Assembly: GCA_030646295.1 (NCBI GenBank)
Contig: JAUSND010000016.1
Location: forward strand, 496,001-560,000
Direction of reading: 5' to 3'
Source of the DNA: Moraxellaceae bacterium
GTDB taxonomy: Bacteria; Pseudomonadota; Gammaproteobacteria; Pseudomonadales; Moraxellaceae
DNA length: 64,000 nucleotides
In this document: piece after piece, positions 1 through 8,726 of the stretch
Numbering within the stretch: position 1 is the first letter of the stretch
Layout of the letters: the number at the start of each line of letters is the position of its first letter
Notes under the pieces: generated by a model
What the model saw: the letters and a program-made list of their open reading frames with translations, nothing else
Database searches by the model: none
What the model was told of the DNA's origin: nothing
Made by a program: the position numbers and the translations under genes

Positions 1-2455
1 CCAGTCTTGCCACCTGATCACACAGCAATTGATATCCACTGCCATCCGCCTGGTGAAAGCCTACCGGATTGGCATTGGCAAACTGGCCCAGCACGGCCCT
101 GACCCGATTGGGGCGAGTGGCATCATAGTCCGGGTGCCCGATAAGCTGATCAATTCTGGCCACTACACCTGAGACAGGTGCACTTGCCTGAATCATGAAC
201 CATTGATCCATGACCAGTGGCTCATGAGCCCAGCGCCGTGAAAAGTCCTCCAGGCACTTGCCCGCTTCTGGCAGCCCCGCATGAACCAGTGATGTCAGTG
301 CGGCTGCCTCATCCGTCATGTTGCGTGCAGCCTGAAAACGTCGGACAGCGATACCGGCATGAGTTGCAGAATAGTCGACCAGCAAGCCCATGGCAGTATT
401 GGCGAGGCTGCGCTGCGCCATCGCGTCGGCGCTATAAACATAAGCCTCTTCACACGGCCGTTGGCACAGCGACAACAACCATGACTCAAGAGCCTCAGTG
501 AGTGCCGCACGCAGAGCCTGCCTGGCCCGATGCAACCGGCCCGGGTCAGATCCCCGTGCCTGCTCCAGCAATTGCCCGACAGTGGGAAGCTGCATCAGAC
601 GCGCAGCCAGCGCAGCATCCATGTCTGCAAGTGCAGGCAGCATGTCAGCGAAAACAGCAAGACACTCCGGATGGCTGGTGAGCGCCTCATCATTAGCCAG
701 GCGCAGGATCTCGGCGCTCAGTACGTCCTGTGCTATGCGCCAGCGATTGAAGCCATTACCGTCATGGCGTAGCAGAAAAAGCTGCTCGTCAAGTGACAAG
801 GCCTGCACCAGCTGCACTGGTGCCGAGAAGTCTCTCAACAAGGAAACAACCGGAGCAGAGGAAACACCGGTAAAGCAATATTCGTGGCTATCTTCATTCA
901 GAACAACAACATGCTCCGTGAGAGCATTGCCATCAAGTGCAACAGGCATTTCACATCCATCCGGCCCCAGAAGCGCCAAACGAACCGGCATGGGCAATGG
1001 ATTCGGCAAAGGGAAACCGTTAATGCGACCCACACTCTGAGAGAGCTGCAGCCTGTAGGTAGCAGTTGATGCGTCATAGCTCCCCGTAGCGGTGAGTACA
1101 GGCGTACCCGGCTGACGGTACCATTGCATGAAACAGGACAATTCAATACCGCTACCCTGACTCAGAGCGGCAACAAAGTCTTCCACTGTGACTGCCATGC
1201 CATCGTTTCTGGAGAAATAAAGATCACTGCCATCCCTGAACTTTTCGGGCCCTGTCACGGCATGGAGCATACGGACAATTTCGGCGCCTTTTTCATATAC
1301 CGTTGCAGTATAAAAATTATTTATTTCAACAAATGACTCAGGACGCACAGGATGCGCCAGGGGGCCAGCATCTTCCGCAAACTGCCATGTACGCAGCATA
1401 TTAACGTCTTCGATCCGCTGAACACTTGCCGAATGCATATCTGCTGAAAACTGCTGGTCCCGGAATACTGTAAATCCTTCCTTGAGACTTAACTGAAACC
1501 AGTCCCTGCACGTGACCCGGTTACCGCTCCAGTTATGAAAGTACTCATGCGCCACCACTGACTCAACACGATGAAACCCGGCATCAGTTGTTGTCGCAGG
1601 ATTGGCCAAAACACAACTGGTATTGAATATATTAAGCCCCTTGTTTTCCATGGCGCCCATATTGAAATGGGAGACCGCAACAATCATGAAAATATCCAGA
1701 TCGTATTCACGACCATAAACCTCCTCATCCCAGCGCATTGCCCGCTTAAGAGACGACATGGCATGGTCAACCTTGTCCAGATCATGGGGCTCGACATAAA
1801 TACGAAGGTCTACTTTACGTCCTGATGCGGTAAAAAAAACATCATCAAGACTTACCAGGTCGCCTGCTACAGCAGCAAACAGATAAGAAGGCTTCGGGAA
1901 AGGATCGTCCCATGTCACAAAGTGTCTGCCGTCGTCAACCTCGCCCGCATCAACAGGATTTCCATTGGACAACAGGACCGGAAAGCGCTTCCGGTCTGCT
2001 ATCAGAGTGGTTGTAAACCTTGACATAACATCAGGACGATCAGGGAAATAGGTAATCTTCCGAAACCCTTCCGGCTCGCACTGCGTACAATACATACCAC
2101 CTGATGCATAAAGCCCTTCAAGGGCAGTATTTGTTTCCGGATAAATACGAACTGTGCTTTTGAGAATAAACGGCTTTTCCGGCACATCAAGAACAAGCAG
2201 CTCTTCACCCTCCTCACGCAGGTTTTCCTCTGCCACCGGCTTCCCATCAATCAGCAGCGCCAATCGCTCCAGACCAACACCATGAAGACGCAAGCACGAT
2301 GCAGGCTGACCGGGCACTCGCTGAACATCAAGCTCAGCCGTAACCTCGGTAAATTCTTCATGAATATCGATCTGCAGTTGTACCTGAGCTATTTTCCAGA
2401 CTGGGGCAGTGTAATCGCTGAGAAAAATGCTTTTTTTCGATGGCACAGTTGTCAT
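1..2455 (-). CDS. pepN: Aminopeptidase N (M1 family), 3' end outside window
   Basis: Zinc aminopeptidase that removes N-terminal residues from peptides in the cytoplasm. About 818 residues are visible and the frame stays open to base 1; the usual length is near 880, so roughly 60 C-terminal residues are missing. The exopeptidase motif GAMEN lies near residue 266 and the zinc site HEYFHNW near residue 303, both at the positions expected from E. coli PepN, followed by the downstream glutamate of the HEXXH-X18-E arrangement. The start ATG at 2455 is the first Met of the family-like N terminus (MTTVPSKKS). It lies 60 bp after the DUF2797 gene on the same strand, so the two may be co-transcribed. 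Nothing looks broken in the visible part. Confidence 0.96.
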   Translation of the reverse strand, partial: MTTVPSKKSIFLSDYTAPVWKIAQVQLQIDIHEEFTEVTAELDVQRVPGQPASCLRLHGVGLERLALLIDGKPVAEENLREEGEELLVLDVPEKPFILKSTVRIYPETNTALEGLYASGGMYCTQCEPEGFRKITYFPDRPDVMSRFTTTLIADRKRFPVLLSNGNPVDAGEVDDGRHFVTWDDPFPKPSYLFAAVAGDLVSLDDVFFTASGRKVDLRIYVEPHDLDKVDHAMSSLKRAMRWDEEVYGREYDLDIFMIVAVSHFNMGAMENKGLNIFNTSCVLANPATTTDAGFHRVESVVAHEYFHNWSGNRVTCRDWFQLSLKEGFTVFRDQQFSADMHSASVQRIEDVNMLRTWQFAEDAGPLAHPVRPESFVEINNFYTATVYEKGAEIVRMLHAVTGPEKFRDGSDLYFSRNDGMAVTVEDFVAALSQGSGIELSCFMQWYRQPGTPVLTATGSYDASTATYRLQLSQSVGRINGFPLPNPLPMPVRLALLGPDGCEMPVALDGNALTEHVVVLNEDSHEYCFTGVSSAPVVSLLRDFSAPVQLVQALSLDEQLFLLRHDGNGFNRWRIAQDVLSAEILRLANDEALTSHPECLAVFADMLPALADMDAALAARLMQLPTVGQLLEQARGSDPGRLHRARQALRAALTEALESWLLSLCQRPCEEAYVYSADAMAQRSLANTAMGLLVDYSATHAGIAVRRFQAARNMTDEAAALTSLVHAGLPEAGKCLEDFSRRWAHEPLVMDQWFMIQASAPVSGVVARIDQLIGHPDYDATRPNRVRAVLGQFANANPVGFHQADGSGYQLLCDQVARL

Positions 2456-2515
2456 TAAGGGCGACCTGAAATTTCAATACGATAAAAACACCTGGAAAGA
2501 CAATGCTCAGGCCAC

Positions 2516-3331
2516 TTATACAGTGAGAAGCTCCACCTGATACGCTGTATATTTCCGGATATTGATGACGCCGGTATCCAGTAACAGGTACTGCCCCTTG
2601 ATTCCCGTGAGGGTGCCAATGACATCAGGTGATTTTTCCAGATTGAAAGATGTTACTTTTGCCGGGTACTGGAGGACGGGATAGCGGAAAGTTTCTACTG
2701 GTGCATCCGGCAAATAATGAACCTGATCAGGGAACTGCCGAGCGATCCGAGTGATTTCAGTCTCGCAGAGGGCAAGCAGGCGGTCACGCTCTGCCTTCAG
2801 GTCAAGTGGTTCGCTATCGCCCTTGATGAGGGCCTGCCAGTTGGTCTTGTCCGCAACATGCTTTGCCAATGCAACTTCCAGAAGACCTGACAGATGCCGG
2901 GTAGACACACGAAATACAGGAAGTGCCTGCGACGCCCCCTGATCCAGCCAGCGTGTAGGCAACTGCGTCTCACGGGTTATACCAACCTTGAGACCGGAAG
3001 AATTAGCCAGATATACCACGTGGGAAATCATGCAATGGGTTTCACCCCATGCCGGCTCGCGACAGGTACCAAGATGGTAATGGCAGGTTTCCGGCTTCAG
3101 GATGCACATGTCACATGCTGCAAGCTTTCTGAAGCAGACAAAACAATAGCCCTGATTATAGGATTTTGGCGTCTTGCGATTGCACGCAACACAATTGATG
3201 ATGCCCTGATATCGTAAATGCAGGGTATTGCCCAGAAAGGGTGCCAGGGGAACAGAAAAGCCGCCCATCGGCAGAAAATAGGAAACCGGATCAGCCGGCT
3301 CCGCCCGCAACTTGCGTAAGTTCCCTTGCAT
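2516..3331 (-). CDS. DUF2797 family protein with cysteine-rich zinc-binding region
   Basis: Conserved protein of 271 residues, function unknown. A dense set of cysteines occurs as CxxC pairs at residues 47/50, 63/66 and 73/76, followed by C83, C90 and C100, which suggests two or more structural zinc sites. Behind it comes a segment starting HVVYLANSSGLKVG near residue 105 and containing TRWLDQGA, which has the look of a GIY-YIG-like fold, the domain relationship usually proposed for DUF2797. It sits between the YeaC-like gene and pepN on the same strand. Whether it cuts or binds nucleic acid is not shown by the sequence. Confidence 0.85.
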   Translation of the reverse strand: MQGNLRKLRAEPADPVSYFLPMGGFSVPLAPFLGNTLHLRYQGIINCVACNRKTPKSYNQGYCFVCFRKLAACDMCILKPETCHYHLGTCREPAWGETHCMISHVVYLANSSGLKVGITRETQLPTRWLDQGASQALPVFRVSTRHLSGLLEVALAKHVADKTNWQALIKGDSEPLDLKAERDRLLALCETEITRIARQFPDQVHYLPDAPVETFRYPVLQYPAKVTSFNLEKSPDVIGTLTGIKGQYLLLDTGVINIRKYTAYQVELLTV

Positions 3332-3377
3332 CGTTACCTCTTGCCACAGGTATTTTTACTTTAAGGCGGGTTTAGTA

Positions 3378-3674
3378 TCAGTGACGGAATGTCACCGGCT
3401 TCTCATGATCATCGTGATCGTCATGAGTCGATTCACAGACCTCTCCTTCCTGTTTGTCACCCTTGTCGATGTACCCGGTACGCTGGTTTTCTGGGAGATG
3501 ATGGTGCTCCCAGGCAATGACTGCCTGCATGCAAGTGGTCCGCTGGGCATCAGTAATCCGGCGGCCATCTGGCCATTTGCTGGTTTCGATGGCACGACGA
3601 AAGCTCTCCACAAGCTCGGGAGTCAACGACTCGAGCATCTTGTTTATGGTGGACTCGCTCATGGATTCAGACAT
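3378..3674 (-). CDS. DUF1315 / YeaC-like small protein
   Basis: Protein of 98 residues matching the YeaC (DUF1315) family, of unknown function. The conserved core runs from INKMLESLTPE to about IAWEHHHLPE, with the WPDGR segment typical of the family; the last 25 residues are His/Asp/Glu-rich. The first ATG (3674) is preferred over the Met four codons later because AGGAG lies 7 bases upstream. It lies 15 bp downstream of nadK and 46 bp ahead of the DUF2797 gene on the same strand. Confidence 0.85.
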   Translation of the reverse strand: MSESMSESTINKMLESLTPELVESFRRAIETSKWPDGRRITDAQRTTCMQAVIAWEHHHLPENQRTGYIDKGDKQEGEVCESTHDDHDDHEKPVTFRH

Positions 3675-3689
3675 GAAAATACTCCTGAA

Positions 3690-4577
3690 TTAATCACCCG
3701 GGCTGGTGAGGTGGCTGCTCCAGCCCAGCTTTGTACGACACGCCTCATAAAAGTCATGGCCCGGAGGGTGAATGACGCGCAGCTTGAACGGGTGCTTGTT
3801 GACATAAACCCAGTCGCCAGCCCTCAATGCGGGGCCAGTCTGGGCATCGCAACTCACGACCGGGCAGATGTCATCCGAGCAGATCAGCAGTTTGATCTCA
3901 CTATTGGCATCAACAACGATAGGGCGACTGGACAGCGTATGCGGATGCATGGGCACAAGCACCATGGCATCAAGCCGCGGGTGCATGATGGGGCCGCCAC
4001 CCGACAATGCATATGCAGTTGAACCTGTAGGTGTCGCGATAATGAGCCCGTCGGATCGCTGGCGATAAACAAACTGCCCTTCGATATAGAGCTCGAATTC
4101 GATCATGTGCACCGACTTTCCGGCATGCAACACAATATCGTTAAGGGCAATTCCCTCCCCTATGGGATTCCCAGCAGACTTGACCTCCATGCTGAGCAAG
4201 AATCGCTGCTCAATAGCGTAATCACCATCCAGGACGGCACCAATCTTGGTGTCAATCTTGTCTGGTGAAACATCAGTCAGAAACCCCAGTCGGCCCCGAT
4301 TAACCCCCAGCACGGGCTTGTTGAACCGCGCAAGTGATCTGGCCGCATGCAGGAAAGAGCCATCGCCCCCAACCACAATAACGAGGTCACAAGCCTCACC
4401 CAGCATCGCACGGCTACAAACCTGAAGTCCCGGTCGCTCCATCAGGGATGCGGTATCTTCATCAAAAATGACCTTGAGTCCACGCCCCTCAAGAAACTGC
4501 AGCAAGTACTCCAGGGTATCAACCACCCCAATATTCCCGGGGCGGCCCATAAGACCAACATTTCGAAACTGTTCCAT
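3690..4577 (-). CDS. nadK: NAD kinase
   Basis: Phosphorylates NAD+ to NADP+ using ATP; cytoplasmic and the only known bacterial source of NADP. 295 residues, normal length. The nucleotide-binding signature GGDGS is at residues 70-74, followed by the expected FLHAAR helix and the NRGRLGFLTD segment. The conserved LNDIVLH and a glycine-rich PTGSTAYALSGGGP region follow. The start ATG at 4577 directly abuts the TAA of the upstream cNMP-binding gene (TAAATG), so the two are very likely translationally linked in one leftward operon. Confidence 0.97.
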   Translation of the reverse strand: MEQFRNVGLMGRPGNIGVVDTLEYLLQFLEGRGLKVIFDEDTASLMERPGLQVCSRAMLGEACDLVIVVGGDGSFLHAARSLARFNKPVLGVNRGRLGFLTDVSPDKIDTKIGAVLDGDYAIEQRFLLSMEVKSAGNPIGEGIALNDIVLHAGKSVHMIEFELYIEGQFVYRQRSDGLIIATPTGSTAYALSGGGPIMHPRLDAMVLVPMHPHTLSSRPIVVDANSEIKLLICSDDICPVVSCDAQTGPALRAGDWVYVNKHPFKLRVIHPPGHDFYEACRTKLGWSSHLTSPGD

Positions 4578-5651
4578 TTACTCGTTAACCAGAAAGCGGG
4601 ATCGTTCAGACGGCATCAGTGCGCTCAGCCCCCCATCAAGAATACGGGCATCATATCCCATCACTCCGAGCAAGAACGCTGCCGCGGCACTGCGACGTCC
4701 GGTATCGCAATAAACGATGTAGCGCTTATCAGTAGGGAGCATGTGTGCCTTTATTCGCAGCGCCTGCAAGGGCAGCCGCAAGGCTCCTTTCAATGTCCCT
4801 CTTTCCTGCTCATCGGAAAGCCGCACATCCAGCCATTCATACTCTCCACTTGCCACTGCGTTCACCGCATCACTGAAATCAATCAAGGCAAGCGAAGGCG
4901 CTTTCAGCAATTCGTCAAAATCCTGTTTATCCAGGCGCATCAGCACGCCATCGGACTCCATTACCACATCAGCGTTTCTTGGCCCTTCCGTTAAAAGCCC
5001 CTCCTCACCAAAGTACTGCCCCTTCTGCAGGACAGCCAATGTGACAGGCCCCTTTTCACCCGGCAGGCGAACCTCTGCAGAGCCCGCCTTGATGAAGTAG
5101 CAACTGTCAGAATGATCGCCTTGCTTGATGATGGCTTGCCCCTTGCGAGCGGGCTCCGGCTTTAGTCGACGAAAAAGCTCAACAATATTTGATGGTGGCA
5201 ACCTGTAAAAAAGGCGGGACTGCAGCAACCGGGAAATCCAGCTATTGTCTTCGCCGGGCTGTAATGCCGCCAGTTCACGCTGCAAGGTCTCCGTGGCCTG
5301 ATCCCACGCCAGTACGCGATCCAGCCGCTTGCTTTCAAATCGGAGAATATTGATGGCGGTTTTTGCACGGACGGTGACCGCACGGGGTTGCTCGGAGGCA
5401 ATGGCATGAGACGCTTCTATGTCTCCCGCATCAAGTACCTGCTGCTCTCCCGCTTCGTTTTCCAGCGTGACCGCACCACTGAGAAGATAAATGGTGTAGC
5501 CGTCACGCTCGCCACGGCGACAGACCTCAGAGCCAGCAGGAAGTGCCTCTATGCCCTGCCCCTCCAGCAAGTAATCAAGTCGCTGTGCCGACAATGCATT
5601 GAGCGGCACAAATGTCTGAAGCAGGGTTCGACTGATTCGGGGAGCAGCCAT
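4578..5651 (-). CDS. Double cyclic-nucleotide-binding domain protein with C-terminal rhodanese domain
   Basis: 357 residues with three domains: a degenerate cNMP-binding domain (about residues 10-125), a second, better conserved cNMP-binding domain (about 150-250, with the GQYFGEEGLLTEGPRNADV phosphate-binding cassette) and a rhodanese domain (about 255-350). The rhodanese loop is CDTGRR, with the catalytic Cys present. No DNA-binding helix-turn-helix is visible, so this is not a Crp-type regulator; a sensor coupled to sulfur transfer or to a partner is likelier (inference). ATG at 5651 is chosen over GTG at 5660 because GAGG lies 8 bases before the ATG and there is no room for a site before the GTG. 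Its stop touches the nadK start. Confidence 0.82.
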   Translation of the reverse strand: MAAPRISRTLLQTFVPLNALSAQRLDYLLEGQGIEALPAGSEVCRRGERDGYTIYLLSGAVTLENEAGEQQVLDAGDIEASHAIASEQPRAVTVRAKTAINILRFESKRLDRVLAWDQATETLQRELAALQPGEDNSWISRLLQSRLFYRLPPSNIVELFRRLKPEPARKGQAIIKQGDHSDSCYFIKAGSAEVRLPGEKGPVTLAVLQKGQYFGEEGLLTEGPRNADVVMESDGVLMRLDKQDFDELLKAPSLALIDFSDAVNAVASGEYEWLDVRLSDEQERGTLKGALRLPLQALRIKAHMLPTDKRYIVYCDTGRRSAAAAFLLGVMGYDARILDGGLSALMPSERSRFLVNE

Positions 5652-5661
5652 ACGATTCACC

Positions 5662-6576
5662 TCAAGCTGCCTTTACAAGGCCATGACCACGACGACCCTG
5701 CAGGCCACCCGTATGCAGGGCAAGAACAGTGTAACTCTCCGGAATGATATGGCTCTCGAACAGTTGTCCAAGTGCAGCCATCATGCGAACGGTATACACC
5801 GGGTCCAAAGCAATCCCCTGTTCTGCCTCAAAGCTATTCAACTGATTCTCCAACAGGGCTGGTAACCGGCGATGGGAGCGCATGCCGGGGGTCTGATGCA
5901 ACTTCCAGCCCGCCCCGACATGCTCTTCGGGTAACTGGCCAGCAATTCGGGATGCAAGGGTATCATCATGAAAGGCCTGAAATCCCCACACCTGAAATCT
6001 CGGTGGTAGTGCCTTTATCAAGCCGGCGAAGGTTGTGCCCGAGCCGACAGGTACAGCAAGCAGGACGTCACCGCGAACCTGTTGGTCAAGCTCTGCAGCA
6101 AGGTGCGTAATACCTGCATGCCCAGCCAGACCACCTCCTCCCTCTGGAATCAGCCAGGCGGGACCATAAGGCCTTGCCAACTCGGCAAGCCCCTCATCAG
6201 TGTTGCGCTGCCGGTAATTTTCACGGGAAACAAACTGTACTTTCATGCCTGCACCAATCGCATCCTGCAGTGTTGGTGTCATGACCGGCTCGCCGCGTAC
6301 AAGGCCAACGGTAGAAAAGCCAAAACGGCGACCCGCCAAAGCCAACGCATGCAAATGATTTGACCATGCGCCACCCACGCTGATCAGACGTGTATGGCCG
6401 CTTGCCCTGGCGGCGCTCAGGTGTCCTGCGAGCTTGCACCACTTGTTTCCACCAAGCTCAGGGTCCCGCAGATCCTCACGCTTCATGAACACTCGACGGT
6501 GCCCCTGCCCGGGCAAGTCTTTGAGCTCCTGCAACGGAGTGGGGGTTAAAAATGCCGGGAACAAAGAGGCAATCAT
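5662..6576 (-). CDS. PLP-dependent D-cysteine desulfhydrase / ACC deaminase-like enzyme
   Basis: 304 residues of the tryptophan-synthase-beta (fold type II) PLP family. The Schiff-base lysine is K45 in LGGNKWCKL, in the MKREDLRDPELGGNKW context of D-cysteine desulfhydrases and 1-aminocyclopropane-1-carboxylate deaminases; GGAWSNHLHALA and PVGSGTT provide phosphate-binding loops. D-cysteine desulfhydrase activity (D-Cys to pyruvate, sulfide and ammonia) is a family-based guess; the substrate cannot be read from the sequence. The start at 6576 avoids overlapping the upstream gene, which ends at 6587, and has GAGG 8-9 bases upstream. The cNMP/rhodanese gene follows 10 bp downstream, which is interesting because rhodanese also handles sulfur. 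Confidence 0.82.
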   Translation of the reverse strand: MIASLFPAFLTPTPLQELKDLPGQGHRRVFMKREDLRDPELGGNKWCKLAGHLSAARASGHTRLISVGGAWSNHLHALALAGRRFGFSTVGLVRGEPVMTPTLQDAIGAGMKVQFVSRENYRQRNTDEGLAELARPYGPAWLIPEGGGGLAGHAGITHLAAELDQQVRGDVLLAVPVGSGTTFAGLIKALPPRFQVWGFQAFHDDTLASRIAGQLPEEHVGAGWKLHQTPGMRSHRRLPALLENQLNSFEAEQGIALDPVYTVRMMAALGQLFESHIIPESYTVLALHTGGLQGRRGHGLVKAA

Positions 6577-6586
6577 GTCAAAAGCC

Positions 6587-8092
6587 TCAACGGAACCGCA
6601 GGACATTATCAATCGCAGAGTCGGCACCTTGATGACGAGCACAACGATCAGACTGTCCGGCAACAAATCTGGTAGGCGAATCCGTACGGATCAGTCGTGC
6701 ATCACAGCACTTTGACTCACCCAGAGGGGCATTGCACCGTGGGTTTTCATAGTGGGCCAGCCAGAGACGATACTGGTCCTCGGCCACAAGACACTTGGCT
6801 GCAGCATAACCAACCGGATTCTCAACATATCGTTCCAGATCTGCCACCGGAACGGAAACATGACCTGCACCAGGATGAAAAACCACAAAACTCATGCCCA
6901 AAGCTTCAAGTCGATGCAAAAATGCATCCGCAGCCATTTCCTCGCGCTGTGACACGCTGGCCTTGATTTCGGCCAACTCCTTGCTGAGGTTGGCCAGCGT
7001 TTCATCCCTGTAGGCAACTTCTGCCCGTAACGAATCAAGCTGTAGCCGATGTGTGGATGCCTCTTCGGTCAGACGCTGGTCAAGCGCAAGCTGAAACTCG
7101 GCCTGCAGGCGCTGCTCACGCATGCTGAACTCGCGCTCCCTCTGGGCCATAAGCTCCTGAAGCTTCTGGGTTTCCTCGCCCAGACGCTCCTGCATGAGGG
7201 CCGCAAGCTGCTCTTCATGCATTCGGCGCTCATCGGCCAAGCCCTGCTCAAGACGAGTCATGCTGGACATTTGCTGCCGCAAGCTCTCAACCAGCTCGCG
7301 CTGTGCATCGGCCTGAGTGCGCTGAGCCTGATGCTGGCTCAATAACTTGGCGTTTTGAGCCTCAAGAATATCAAGCTGTTGCTGATGCAGGAATCCAAGC
7401 CTGGCAATTGTCTCGTTCTTGTCATTTTCCAGCGTGGTAATACGAAGCTGCTGTTCACCAAGACGAGCCAGCATTTTCTCCCGTTCAGCCGTCCACTCTG
7501 CGGGAGGCGCAGGGGCGGCCAGCGGTGCAGCCGGCGCGGAAGCCGTAAGAACCGGCAGATCCGAATCGGTCAAAACAGGAATATCGACTTCTGGAGCAGC
7601 CGCAGCCGGGGCATAGGATGCAGCAGGAGCCGCTGCGCTTCGTTGGGGACGCAAGCTGAACCGGGCCGCGGCTCGCTCAGTCTCTTGCTGAATCTGGGCA
7701 AATGTATTTTGTGCAGACCCCATCTGGGGGTCCCACAATTTTGGCGCATGCCAAGATATGGAGCACTGGCTCCGGCAAACAAGCCGAATAGGCCCGCCAC
7801 CCAGATCCGGGCCACGACCGGCAATCTCGGCCATATGACGCAATGGCAGGTTCCAGCTTCGTTCGGCGAAGCCTCCTTCATCAAAGGCAATGGTAAACAG
7901 CACGATGCCATTGACCTGAAGGTTGTCATCGAGCTGCACATAGGCTGCCCGCTTTTCCTCATGGGCATAGGCCAGAAGACCGACATATCCGTCAAGCGTG
8001 GCCTCGAAATCCGAGAACATCATGCTTTTGTCGATGCTCTCGCCATCCCAGAAAAAGACCAGCTCTGATGAAGCCAGATAGGTTTCAAACAT
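6587..8092 (-). CDS. Large coiled-coil protein of unknown function
   Basis: 501 residues. Residues 1-150 form a globular N-terminal domain (starting MFETYLASSELVFFWDG) that I cannot assign. Residues about 155-205 are Ala/Pro-rich, a likely flexible linker. Residues about 205-395 are a long Gln/Glu/Arg/Leu-rich coiled coil. About 100 residues at the C terminus look globular again (from FLHRLEALGMSFVVF) and include several Cys near the end. No signal peptide or membrane segment is seen. It precedes the PLP enzyme by 10 bp and follows a terminator at 8192-8220, so it probably starts the leftward transcription unit that runs towards nadK. Confidence 0.75.
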   Translation of the reverse strand: MFETYLASSELVFFWDGESIDKSMMFSDFEATLDGYVGLLAYAHEEKRAAYVQLDDNLQVNGIVLFTIAFDEGGFAERSWNLPLRHMAEIAGRGPDLGGGPIRLVCRSQCSISWHAPKLWDPQMGSAQNTFAQIQQETERAAARFSLRPQRSAAAPAASYAPAAAAPEVDIPVLTDSDLPVLTASAPAAPLAAPAPPAEWTAEREKMLARLGEQQLRITTLENDKNETIARLGFLHQQQLDILEAQNAKLLSQHQAQRTQADAQRELVESLRQQMSSMTRLEQGLADERRMHEEQLAALMQERLGEETQKLQELMAQREREFSMREQRLQAEFQLALDQRLTEEASTHRLQLDSLRAEVAYRDETLANLSKELAEIKASVSQREEMAADAFLHRLEALGMSFVVFHPGAGHVSVPVADLERYVENPVGYAAAKCLVAEDQYRLWLAHYENPRCNAPLGESKCCDARLIRTDSPTRFVAGQSDRCARHQGADSAIDNVLRFR

Positions 8093-8191
8093 GGCAGGGG
8101 TCCGGGTACTTGTGAGGACTTGTCATGCGCGCCAGCTCCTTTTTATGCGCTTATGCTTATGGCCCTGAGCATAGCCCCAGGCCACACAAAA

Positions 8192-8220
8192 ACAAAGGGC
8201 TGCCATCGGCAGCCCTTTGT
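8192..8220 (-). terminator. Rho-independent terminator after the divergent PAP2 gene
   Basis: A perfect 13-bp stem (ACAAAGGGCTGCC and its complement) around a 3-base loop. Read leftward it is followed by a short T run, so it should end the UbiA-divPAP2 transcript, which stops at 8274. The arms also carry A/T tails on the other side, but no rightward gene ends here. Confidence 0.85.
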
Positions 8221-8273
8221 AGAAACAGTCACAAATTCAGGATATTAGAGCCAATCACATGGTGCCGAGCAAA

Positions 8274-8726
8274 TCAGCTCAAAAAAGTGGCAACCAGAAG
8301 CGTCGCGGCCGGGGCCGCCGCCCACACCAGCCAGCCGGTACAGACACCAACGAACAGCCCGGCAGCTATCTCGCTGCGGGTATGCCCCATACGCTCACGT
8401 AACCCCCCATTGCCAGCGGGTGATGACAATGCATTGATGGCCTGAGCATGCAGGCCAACCTGCCGGCGAAGGCTGCTGGCATCCAGCATGACGATGAAAG
8501 CCAAGGTGACTGCCACACCAAATGCAGGGTGGGCAACCCCCTCCTTGAGAGCAATCAGCATTGCCATGCTGCTGACGATGGCACTATGGTTACTGGGCAT
8601 GCCTCCATAACCAATCAAGTCAAATGCCAAGCGTCTGGCACGCAGACTGTTGATGACGAACTTGCTGCACCCCGCCAAAAGCCATGCCAGCAATGGGGTA
8701 ATCACAAAGGAATAATCAGTGGTCAT
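8274..8726 (-). CDS. Divergent PAP2 family membrane phosphatase
   Basis: 150 residues of the divergent PAP2 (YuiD-like) family. The phosphatase-like motif MPSNHSA is at residues 43-49 and a second His motif GHTRSE lies near residue 120; about four hydrophobic segments are visible. The start ATG at 8726 overlaps the stop of the UbiA-family gene by 4 bases (ATGA), so the pair is translationally coupled. In mycobacteria Rv3806c (UbiA family) is followed by a PAP2 protein, Rv3807c, proposed to dephosphorylate decaprenyl-phosphoryl-5-phosphoribose. The same role here is inferred from context; the fold family is a different PAP2 branch. Confidence 0.85.
   Translation of the reverse strand: MTTDYSFVITPLLAWLLAGCSKFVINSLRARRLAFDLIGYGGMPSNHSAIVSSMAMLIALKEGVAHPAFGVAVTLAFIVMLDASSLRRQVGLHAQAINALSSPAGNGGLRERMGHTRSEIAAGLFVGVCTGWLVWAAAPAATLLVATFLS

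Noticed and set aside
3312-4022. Long open frame on the plus strand opposite nadK and the YeaC-like gene
   Set aside because: It lies antisense to two clear genes and has no family match.
6577-6666. Longer N terminus for the PLP enzyme
   Set aside because: Overlaps the upstream gene by 80 bases; the family begins at the later Met.
7355-8068. 237-codon plus-strand frame opposite the coiled-coil gene
   Set aside because: Frame open only because the real gene is repetitive; low complexity and no ribosome-binding site.
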